Position numbers and translations under genes: made by a program. Shown here piece after piece: positions 1-6,116 of a DNA stretch of 32,623 nt (its first letter is position 1; each line of letters opens with the position of its first letter). This DNA is from an uncultured Collinsella sp. GTDB lineage: Bacteria; Actinomycetota; Coriobacteriia; Coriobacteriales; Coriobacteriaceae. The DNA lies in the NCBI GenBank assembly GCA_947002045.1, contig CAMQJB010000023.1, forward strand, positions 1-32,623. The letters run 5' to 3'. The notes beneath the pieces were generated by a model that saw nothing but the letters and a program-made list of their open reading frames with translations, did not search any database and was not told where the DNA came from.

Positions 1-834
1 CCCCGCGGGCTTCGCCCCGCGCCCCCCCGGCCGCCGGGGGGCGCGGCGCGCCCGGGCCTCCTTCCGCCCCGGCACCGCGCCCGGTCGCGGGCGGTCGACG
101 CCGTCCGCCAAATCCCCGCCGACGAGATTGGCGTCACGCTGCCTGCGGACGGCCGAATCTCCTACGCGCACCTCCGCCGCTGGCACCCAGATGTCGCCAA
201 GGCCGTCGATGTCGCAATCGCGGAAGCAGGGTCGAGGCATCCTGAAATCAAAGGGGCGAGCGCCGCTTACAGCAAGTCCGTGGAGCGTTGCGCCGGCCTC
301 AAAGGCCTCGAAAGCGTTGCGCGGGACCGCTACGTGAACGACGCCATGCAGGAGCTACACGCGCGCCAGGGCAACGCCCTGCTGAGGATCATCGCACCCG
401 ACCGGACAACGGACCCCGAAAGGGAACCGATGAGGTCCGCAAGGCCGGACAGCGGGCCTGCAACGGAGCGCAAGCGCATGAAACCGCTCGTCGGCGAGGT
501 CCGCGCCTGCGTCACCGGCGAAGATCTGGAGGGGGCGCGAGAAGCCGTCCGCGAGCTCAGGCCTATCCCGGAGAGGTGCCTCCGGTCATGTCCGTCCTAC
601 GCGCTTTCTATGGCAAAAGCCCCGGTTGCCGTGAGCAGAGCCCTTACCAAAGCGCTCGCATTCGCAACGGAGAACCCCAGAAACAAGAAGGACCTGTCAG
701 ATGAGGTCGGTCAGAAAGCCGAGCGCGCGCTCGCAAGGGCGCTCGCAGCCGCTGTATCGGCCGCGATCAGGGGCGATGCGGCGGGCATCGTGCTGGAACC
801 GGCGAAAACGATAGTGAAGGGAATGATTCTATGA
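1..834 (+). CDS. Putative C-terminal part of a MobP-type relaxase (5' end outside window)
   Basis: The frame is open from the first base to the TGA at 832-834, so the gene begins upstream and is partial here. A GTG at 280 is only an internal codon. The first ~35 codons are extremely GC-rich and of doubtful coding quality. After that the protein reads as a soluble, charged helical segment containing GRISYAHLRR, then HPEIKGASAAY, then LHARQGNALLRIIA. That arrangement resembles the C-terminal region of MobP2-family relaxases, where a short 'YxxL' block is followed by a long helix and an 'R-x-GN-x-L' block. The tail is Arg/Ala-rich. The stop overlaps the start of the coupling-protein gene (ATGA), so the two are translationally coupled. 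This fits a relaxase/coupling-protein pair of a mobilisable or conjugative element. The catalytic relaxase domain is not in the window, so the assignment leans on context. Confidence 0.5.
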   Translation, partial: PRGLRPAPPRPPGGAARPGLLPPRHRARSRAVDAVRQIPADEIGVTLPADGRISYAHLRRWHPDVAKAVDVAIAEAGSRHPEIKGASAAYSKSVERCAGLKGLESVARDRYVNDAMQELHARQGNALLRIIAPDRTTDPEREPMRSARPDSGPATERKRMKPLVGEVRACVTGEDLEGAREAVRELRPIPERCLRSCPSYALSMAKAPVAVSRALTKALAFATENPRNKKDLSDEVGQKAERALARALAAAVSAAIRGDAAGIVLEPAKTIVKGMIL

Positions 835-2768
835 GCAAGCAGAAGAGCTTCAACATCGACGAGGCCGCGCACCTCAAGCGCTGCGTCGCCGCCGGCACGG
901 CCGCTGGGACCGCGATCGCGCTCATCCTACTGCCGGCAGCATGGCACTGGCTGAAAGCATGGGTCACTGGCATCGCCACGACGCTCACAAGCTTCGGGAC
1001 GGCCGCAGCACCCGAACTCCCCGATACCATGTTCCAAAACCCACTCGAAGTCCTGCCAGAGCTGATCCAGGACGACGCCTTCCTCGTGGGATGCGTGGTG
1101 ACCCTCGCCATCTCCACGATAGCAGGCGTCTGGAGCCACTTCGACTGGTCGCGCTGGCTCCACGACGGGACCTGGGTCGGTGGGCGCCGCGCGCCGGGCG
1201 CGCCCATCCACGGCGACGCGAGGCTCATCTCGGCACACGGCGAGCTTAAGCGCAAGAGCAAATCGTGGCAGGAGGGCGAAAGACCCTCGGGTGGCACACT
1301 GGTCGTGGGCGAGATCGGGAAGAGCGTCAGGCTCATCGACTCGGTCCACGCTTGCATCCTTGCCGAGAGTGGCGAGGGCAAAAGCCGTCGAGTCGCCATT
1401 TTGTCAGCCTTGGCTAACTTCGAGCAAGGCCGTTCCCTCATCATCAACGACATCAAAGGGGAGCTCCGCGCCTTTCTCGAGCCGACGTTTGAAAAGGCCG
1501 GCACGCACCGCATCGTCGACGTGATGTTCGATTCGCCCGCCTCTTCGGCGCGGTTCGACCCGCTCGAGAGGGCGAAGGAAGCCTTTAATGCGGAGGGAAC
1601 CGGCGGCTGCACCCGCGAGCTGCGGGAAGTCGCGCGCTGCATAGTACCCGCACCGTCGAAGGGACAGCCGTTCTTTTATGACGGGGCCCGGAACCTGTTC
1701 GTCGGCATCTCCCTCGCCCTCATCGAGGGTCCGTCCATCCCCAATGAGGAAAAGACCGTCATGTCCGTCGCCGCGGCGATCTCGCCCTCGGGCGAGAAGG
1801 GAGCGCTCGAGCGCGTCGCCGCCCTGGCGGCATCTCTGCCTTCGGGTGACCCCGCACTCCCCTTTCTCGGAGGCCTCAACGGCGAGCACGGAGGCGGCCC
1901 GGGCATCGTCTCGACCCTCAGCAATTGCCTGACCGAATACATCGACGGCAACGTGGCGAGAATGCTGCACGACGACGAGTGCGAACTCGGCGGCATCGGC
2001 GAGGAGCCCACTGTGGTCTTCGTCTCGTCCTCCTCAGCAACCGGAAACTATAAGCGGCTCGTGCAGACGTTCGTCTCACAGGCGCTCTCGGCGCTGCGCT
2101 CCTGCGCCGGCGCCCACGCCGGCCGCTGTCCCGTAGAGACCGTCCTTCTCCTCGACGAGGCGGCGTCCCTCGGCCGCAACGAACGCATCGTCCAGGACCT
2201 CGGTGAGATGAGATCAGAGAGGATCAGCGTCCTGTGGTTCTGCCAGTCGCTCCTACAACTCCAGTCAGCTTCCGGCTACAGCCGCGAGGAAGCCGAGACA
2301 ATACTCGACCTTCTCAAAGATAAGGTCGTACTTTCATGCTCCAACCTCGACACGGCACGCAAGCTCTCGGAATCGATGGGCTCCTACACCGCGATCGCGC
2401 AGTCCACGAGCAGAACGAAGGGAACGAACACCGGGTCAACCGGCACGAGTGAGGGACTCGTCCGCAGGCCGCTCATCACGCCCGACGAGCTTCAACGCTG
2501 GACGGGCCGCGAGACAGGAGCCCTCGTGATCCACGACGGCGTACCTATGGCCTTCCCCAGCAGGGACGTCACCGAGACCTTCGTCGGGCCCATGCTCGGG
2601 ATGACGTCCCCCGAGGCCGAACGGGCACTTATGGAGCAATCGACCGCTCGCCGCGAGATCAGGAACGAGACGGTACCGAACGTTTGGCAGGGCCCGTGTA
2701 CTACCGATGGCACGGCGGCACCGACGAGGCCGAAAGCAGTCACAAGCTACGTTCCCGAAGGCTTCTAG
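831..2768 (+). CDS. Type IV coupling protein, VirD4/TraG family
   Basis: 645-residue inner-membrane ATPase that would recruit the relaxase-DNA complex to a type IV secretion channel. Two hydrophobic N-terminal segments (about residues 20-48 and 82-101) anchor it. The cytoplasmic ATPase has a Walker A motif ESGEGKS (179-185), followed by SLIINDIKGELR (about 202-213), the usual VirD4 'D-x-KGE' block. Walker B is VLLLDEAASLG (438-448), and a conserved WFCQSLLQLQ block lies at about 469-478. Length and order match TraG/VirD4 proteins. The ATG overlaps the preceding stop, implying coupled translation. No other transfer-channel genes are visible, so the element may be mobilisable, or its remaining transfer genes may lie outside the window. 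Family assignment is secure; the specific transfer system is not. Confidence 0.93.
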   Translation: MSKQKSFNIDEAAHLKRCVAAGTAAGTAIALILLPAAWHWLKAWVTGIATTLTSFGTAAAPELPDTMFQNPLEVLPELIQDDAFLVGCVVTLAISTIAGVWSHFDWSRWLHDGTWVGGRRAPGAPIHGDARLISAHGELKRKSKSWQEGERPSGGTLVVGEIGKSVRLIDSVHACILAESGEGKSRRVAILSALANFEQGRSLIINDIKGELRAFLEPTFEKAGTHRIVDVMFDSPASSARFDPLERAKEAFNAEGTGGCTRELREVARCIVPAPSKGQPFFYDGARNLFVGISLALIEGPSIPNEEKTVMSVAAAISPSGEKGALERVAALAASLPSGDPALPFLGGLNGEHGGGPGIVSTLSNCLTEYIDGNVARMLHDDECELGGIGEEPTVVFVSSSSATGNYKRLVQTFVSQALSALRSCAGAHAGRCPVETVLLLDEAASLGRNERIVQDLGEMRSERISVLWFCQSLLQLQSASGYSREEAETILDLLKDKVVLSCSNLDTARKLSESMGSYTAIAQSTSRTKGTNTGSTGTSEGLVRRPLITPDELQRWTGRETGALVIHDGVPMAFPSRDVTETFVGPMLGMTSPEAERALMEQSTARREIRNETVPNVWQGPCTTDGTAAPTRPKAVTSYVPEGF

Positions 2769-2816
2769 CCTCGTAATCGTCCATAACCAGCGAAAACGCC
2801 TCGATCTACTACACGC

Positions 2817-2923
2817 CCATGTCCGCGCATTACACGCGGATATGGACGCCTTCCGTTCTCAGCACAGGCATCTACCTGCGCTTTCGAACTCGGCTCGCCG
2901 AGTTGCGCCGTTTGCCTCCGGCG
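2817..2923 (+). repeat. Tandem hairpins downstream of the coupling-protein gene
   Basis: The 271 bases between the coupling-protein stop and the XRE gene hold no convincing gene. They contain three consecutive inverted repeats: 2817-2827 with 2835-2845 (11 bp, one G.U), 2887-2893 with 2898-2904 (AACTCGG and CCGAGTT, 4-nt loop), and 2906-2910 with 2919-2923. None has a following T-run on either strand, so simple intrinsic terminators are not obvious. They could be transcript ends, protein-binding sites or a transfer-origin-like structure. Confidence 0.5.
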
Positions 2924-3039
2924 AAACGTAGTGGAGCCTTATCCTGCACCGCCGCTTCGTGGCGGAAAACCGAATCCAGGGTGACGCGTAGCATTCGAAC
3001 CACAGCGTCGAAAAATGACGTCAGAAGCCCGCCGCCGAA

Positions 3040-3270
3040 CTATCCATCGAACAGGTCTGAATTGAAAAACTCTCGCAGGGAGACGCCGAGCCCGCCTGCG
3101 ATGCGCTCGATGTTCTCGATGGAGACGTTGCGCTTGCCAGTCTCGACTTCGGCGAAATAGGTGCGCGACATCTCGATGGAATATGCGAAGGCCTCTTGGC
3201 TCACGCCGAGTCCGGCCCTCAATTCCTTGACGCGAAGCCCCACGCGCATCTTGGGGCCCAGTTGAGTCAT
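3040..3270 (-). CDS. Small XRE-family helix-turn-helix regulator
   Basis: 76-residue DNA-binding protein consisting of one XRE/Cro-type helix-turn-helix domain. It begins at about residue 10 (VGLRVKELRAGLGVSQEAFA), passes through SRTYFAEVETGKRNVSIENI and ends with an amphipathic LGVSLREFF segment. The longer open frame upstream is rejected: the ATG at 3270 has a strong AAGGAGG ribosome site about 6 bases upstream, and XRE homology starts there. The gene faces away from the lipoprotein gene, and its promoter contains direct repeats suitable for autoregulation. Such stand-alone XRE proteins commonly repress element genes; the target here is inferred, not shown. Confidence 0.85.
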   Translation of the reverse strand: MTQLGPKMRVGLRVKELRAGLGVSQEAFAYSIEMSRTYFAEVETGKRNVSIENIERIAGGLGVSLREFFNSDLFDG

Positions 3271-3311
3271 TGGCACCTCCTTACCGTCGGTGTCAATGAT
3301 TCGGCCCTGTT

Positions 3312-3341
3312 CTATATAAGTCACACCTATATAAGTGACAA
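3312..3341 (-). promoter_or_regulatory. Promoter of the XRE gene with a repeated operator
   Basis: On the minus strand TTGTCA (3336-3341) and TATATA (3313-3318) are separated by exactly 17 bp, a good sigma-70-type promoter about 40 bases upstream of the XRE start. CTATATAAGT is repeated at 3312-3321 and 3327-3336, a 15-bp period that overlaps both promoter boxes. The layout suits repression by the adjacent XRE protein and could also affect the divergent lipoprotein gene. Confidence 0.6.
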
Positions 3342-3391
3342 TTTGAAATACAATACAGGAATCAGAGGATTTCAATCTGGGAGGAAGCACG

Positions 3392-4186
3392 ATGAACATT
3401 GAAATCTCTAGGAGGGCGTTTCTCGCAGCGGGGTCCCTCGCCGTCATGGGCTCGCTCGGGCTCGCCGGGTGCGGCAAGAGCGGCATCAGCGGCAAGACCC
3501 TCTACTACTACTCGGTTTGCGGCAGCGTGGCCCTTGGCAAGGTGTGCGTGAACAAGCCCGGATCCGCGTCGACGATCAAGTTCGACGACGACACATGGCA
3601 CTACGTCGGCTCCACCGAGCTCAGCGGCGACTGGAAAGCCGAAGGCGACGATGTGGTCCTGTCCTCATCGCAGCTCGGCACCGTCACGCTCGTAAGGCAG
3701 GACGACGGGAGCTACGTGCCCTCGGGGTCCGAGGGCTACGGCGAGAGGTACTTCGTGGACGAGTCCGCGGCGCAGTCCTACTACGACGAGTACACGGCGG
3801 CCACGCCCGATAGGGTGAGAGACACGCTGGAGAGTGCCACCTGGTCGGTGAAGAACCCGCCCTCGACCCAAACCGTCGCAGAGACGCTCTCGTTCGACGA
3901 CGGCTCGCTTGCGTTCACGAAGGGCGAGTACCAAAGGAAGGGCTCTTACACCGATGCCCCGCGCGAGAGCTCGTGGCTCGCCTCGGACCATTCTGGCGAG
4001 TACGAGCTCGGCGTGACCTCCCAGTGGGTGAGCTCGGACGGATCGTCGCCGCGACCCTTGATCTACGAGGGGACGATGACCGTCGGGGGCGAGGCGACAG
4101 ACTTTAAGCTGTCCGACCGCAGGGGCTCCCTCACGCTAACCCTTTCCTCCGAGTGGAGCGCGGTGACGTTCGCCAATGGAAAATAG
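3392..4186 (+). CDS. Tat-type lipoprotein of unknown function
   Basis: 264 residues. The N-terminus is a twin-arginine-like lipoprotein signal: SRRAF (6-10), a short hydrophobic stretch, then a lipobox LAGC with the lipidated cysteine at about residue 27. The protein should therefore be exported and anchored to the outer face of the membrane. The mature part is Ser/Thr/Gly/Asp-rich and looks beta-rich. It seems to contain two related halves: each has a 'DD-x-(S/T)-(L/W)' turn followed by a Gly-Ser-Tyr segment, near residues 66-70 and 169-185. The start is supported by GGGAGGAAG a few bases upstream. It overlaps the next gene by 11 bases. I do not recognise a named family. Association with a mobile element suggests a surface or entry-related role, but that is inference. 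Confidence 0.75.
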   Translation: MNIEISRRAFLAAGSLAVMGSLGLAGCGKSGISGKTLYYYSVCGSVALGKVCVNKPGSASTIKFDDDTWHYVGSTELSGDWKAEGDDVVLSSSQLGTVTLVRQDDGSYVPSGSEGYGERYFVDESAAQSYYDEYTAATPDRVRDTLESATWSVKNPPSTQTVAETLSFDDGSLAFTKGEYQRKGSYTDAPRESSWLASDHSGEYELGVTSQWVSSDGSSPRPLIYEGTMTVGGEATDFKLSDRRGSLTLTLSSEWSAVTFANGK

Positions 4187-4901
4187 GCACGATGGAGACA
4201 CCAAAGTGGGCGAAAACAGACACCTCATGACGACTATCCTCACGCGAGCAAAGTCAAAGAGGACAGCAATAGCGACAGCAGCCGTCCTGCTCGCCGCGTT
4301 CCTCGCCCTCGCCTGGCCGCACGCCATGCCCACGGGAAATAAAGACGAAGGCAATTCGGCTGCGACAACGCAGCGAGAAGCCGCGGGAGCAACCGAAGAA
4401 GAAAACGAGACAAGCTCCGTCGCGCGAGACGGGACAGACGAAGCCTCAGGACCGACGGCGGAAGACGCCCAGCCTGAAGAAACCACTGCGAACGAGAGGA
4501 GAACGACGGGTAATGGCTCGGACGTCCCGTCGTCAGGCGAGAATGGAAAGAGCTCCGGCAAACCAGAGTCGGGAAACCCCTCCGCACAGGAAACTGCCTC
4601 CCACCAGCACAACTGGGTAGTCCAAACCAAGACCGTCCATCATGACGCGCAGTACAGGACCGTCCACCATGACGCAGTTGTAAAGTATGTCAGCATTTGC
4701 AACAACTGTGGGGCGGATATCACTGGGAACGAAGCGGCTCATATTAAGAACTCGCTACTCAACGGTGGCAACTGCGGTTCTTGCCACGAAGAGTCTCGTA
4801 CAGTGCAGGCTGCCTACGACGAACAGGTACAGGTGAGCGCGGCATGGGACGAGACCGTGACCACCGGGTATAAGTGCTCGGGTTGCGGAGCCACGAAGTA
4901 G
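4176..4901 (+). CDS. Membrane-anchored C-terminal zinc-ribbon protein
   Basis: 241 residues from the ATG at 4176. An alternative ATG at 4227 gives 224 residues and sits closer to the membrane segment; neither has a strong ribosome site. A single transmembrane segment (about residues 30-48) follows a Lys/Arg-rich start. Residues 52-142 are an acidic, Ser/Thr/Glu-rich low-complexity linker. The C-terminal domain starts at HQHNWVVQTKTVHHDAQYR and carries three CxxC pairs (C175/C178, C200/C203, C234/C237) with TVHHDA repeated, typical of small zinc-binding domains in Gram-positive surface and mobile-element proteins. The first and last pairs could form one ribbon. The 11-base overlap with the lipoprotein gene suggests co-transcription. 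Function unknown. Base usage is more A-rich than in neighbouring genes. Confidence 0.72.
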   Translation: MENRHDGDTKVGENRHLMTTILTRAKSKRTAIATAAVLLAAFLALAWPHAMPTGNKDEGNSAATTQREAAGATEEENETSSVARDGTDEASGPTAEDAQPEETTANERRTTGNGSDVPSSGENGKSSGKPESGNPSAQETASHQHNWVVQTKTVHHDAQYRTVHHDAVVKYVSICNNCGADITGNEAAHIKNSLLNGGNCGSCHEESRTVQAAYDEQVQVSAAWDETVTTGYKCSGCGATK

Positions 4902-4955
4902 CGGAAGCCACTGAATTCTAGGCCGTAGCGGTCAAGCATCTGGTTGAGTCCTATT

Positions 4956-5111
4956 GATACCGCCGGACGCATGCGCTCCGGTATCCTCCATATCCCCCGA
5001 GCCACCTTAGCCAAGGTTCCAAGGGGCAGCGCCCCTTGGCGCGCAGGGGTTCGGGGATGGCGCGAGGCATCCCCGGAAGAGCTGGCGCGGGCACGCCGAT
5101 GGCATGCCCGC
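4956..5111. repeat. Cluster of four hairpins
   Basis: The stretch 4902-5127 holds no credible gene. Four consecutive inverted repeats occupy it: 4956-4962 with 4979-4985 (GATACCG/CGGTATC), 5019-5027 with 5031-5039 (CCAAGGGGC/GCCCCTTGG), 5052-5059 with 5068-5075 (CGGGGATG/CATCCCCG) and 5087-5093 with 5105-5111 (GCGGGCA/TGCCCGC). All arms are perfect. No T-runs follow, so ordinary termination does not explain the series. It lies between converging transcription units. Confidence 0.65.
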
Positions 5112-5127
5112 GTTCTCCGTATGCGCC

Positions 5128-5421
5128 TCACCCCTCTCCGGCAACGTACACGGTCCGGCCGCTCTCGCAGTCAATGCTCTCCACGTCGCCGAATCCGATG
5201 CGGACGGCAGTCCATCCGCCCCCGTCCTCCACCAAGGCGTCGGCCTCGTCGCGTGCGTCCGAGACGAGTCGCCCGAGTTCGGTCGACCCCTCCGGAGCAG
5301 TACCCACCTCGAACGCCCCGCCCTCGCCGCCCGACTCAAACTCGACGACGACAGTCAGCCCGACGGCTCCGCCCGGGGACTTGCCGAATCTGCCCACGGC
5401 GTCAAACTCGTCCATCTCCAT
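5128..5421 (-). CDS. Small acidic protein of unknown function, downstream of DUF2958
   Basis: 97-residue, Glu/Asp/Gly-rich protein. Predicted strands VGLTVVVEFES, TAVRIGFG and GRTVYVAGEG surround one helix (about 48-62), giving a compact alpha/beta look. There is no signal peptide or membrane segment. The ATG at 5421 is preceded by GGGGGAGGT at good spacing, and it starts 4 bases after the DUF2958 stop, so the two form an operon. I do not recognise the family. By position it may share the DUF2958 role as mobile-element cargo. Confidence 0.7.
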   Translation of the reverse strand: MEMDEFDAVGRFGKSPGGAVGLTVVVEFESGGEGGAFEVGTAPEGSTELGRLVSDARDEADALVEDGGGWTAVRIGFGDVESIDCESGRTVYVAGEG

Positions 5422-5425
5422 GAAG

Positions 5426-5725
5426 CTACCTCCCCCTGACGGCGCTAAGCGGCTTCGGCTCGAAGTGCTCGTCGCGCTCGACGGCGGCGAACCCCATTTG
5501 GCGGTTCAGCTCCTCCATCTCCTTGATGCTGAAGTAGCCGAGCTCGTCGTCATAGCCCTCGACGAGGCCGAACGCCTCGTCCGTCCCATCGAACTCGAGC
5601 AGCCACCAGTCCCATCCGTTCACGCACGAGAAGTAGTGGACGTATACCGTGGGGTCTTCCGCACCGTCTTGCTCATAGAGCCTCGGCAGCCCCTCCGCAA
5701 TCTCCCTCGTCATCAGCTCCTGCAT
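5426..5725 (-). CDS. DUF2958 domain protein
   Basis: 99 residues from the ATG at 5725, chosen because GGAGGAAG lies 3-5 bases upstream. The longer frame back to 5833 runs through an inverted repeat and lacks a ribosome site. DUF2958 hallmarks are present in order: LPRLYEQDG, then PTVYVHYFSCVNGWDWWLLEF, DGTDEAFGLVEG, ELGYFSIKEM and a final ERDEHFEPKPLS. This family is widespread on plasmids and integrative elements, often near antirestriction or DNA-processing genes, but its biochemical role is not established. It is the first gene of a two-gene minus-strand operon with the small acidic protein. Confidence 0.88.
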   Translation of the reverse strand: MQELMTREIAEGLPRLYEQDGAEDPTVYVHYFSCVNGWDWWLLEFDGTDEAFGLVEGYDDELGYFSIKEMEELNRQMGFAAVERDEHFEPKPLSAVRGR

Positions 5726-6116
5726 GTCTTCCTCCGTTTCCGGGCACGCTGCCCTGAACATCTCGCCCCTGCGGGCAAAGCCGAATGGCGACGCCGCGCG
5801 TCGTCGTCGGCTTTGCTCCCTGCAAAGCCGCACCGGAGCGAAGACGGGTCAAGGGAGGTCCATGACGACCTCCACCAACCGGAGCGGAGCGGAGGTTTGT
5901 GCGGGGTCTCATGGGCCCCCTTGACGCGGCGTAGCGGAGGTGCCACCCACGTAACGGATACGAGGTCATGACCGGCGAATGCCACCGAAACGCTTGAAAT
6001 CATTGGTCAAGACTGAAGAGAGGCGGCCGCCCCTAACGGACGGCCGCCTTAGCGAGCCTTACTAATTCGGTTCTGGTATATGATCCGAGACGCCCGCCGG
6101 GCAAATCCCGACAATC
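5726..6116. repeat. Gene-free block with nested inverted repeats
   Basis: No gene is supported in these ~390 bases. Inverted repeat 5775-5784 with 5807-5816 (GCAAAGCCGA/TCGGCTTTGC) encloses a GACGC/GCGTC stem, and a third GCAAAGCCG copy lies at 5822-5830. A larger nested structure pairs 5848-5865 with 5909-5925 (17 bp, imperfect) and, inside it, ACCTCC 5868-5873 with GGAGGT 5891-5896. A separate 9-bp perfect stem is at 6021-6029/6041-6049. The element could be a structured leader for the DUF2958 operon or a DNA-processing site. Confidence 0.6.
6021..6049 (-). terminator. Possible terminator of the restriction operon
   Basis: AGGCGGCCG and CGGCCGCCT form a perfect 9-bp GC-rich stem with an 11-nt loop, about 70 bases past the res stop on the minus strand. 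The sequence after it on that strand (CTCTTCAGTCTT) is only moderately T-rich, so termination efficiency is uncertain. Confidence 0.4.

Larger units (their letters stand above)
1..6100. mobile_element. Fragment of a mobilisable or conjugative element (boundaries unknown)
   Basis: The block contains a putative relaxase C-terminus, a coupling protein, a small XRE regulator, surface-type proteins of unknown function, a DUF2958 protein and several clusters of hairpins. DUF2958 and this zinc-ribbon protein type are common on mobile elements. No integrase, attachment site or direct-repeat boundary is visible. The right edge at about 6100 is nominal: the restriction-modification operon up to about 11,700 may belong to the same island. 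Confidence 0.5.

Noticed and set aside
2707..3160. Plus-strand open frames overlapping the coupling-protein end and the XRE gene
   Set aside because: Poor composition, no ribosome site, antisense to a convincing XRE gene and running through hairpins.
5726..5833. N-terminal extension of the DUF2958 protein to 135 residues
   Set aside because: The extension is Arg-rich, crosses an inverted repeat, and the ATG at 5725 has a strong ribosome site and matches the domain start.
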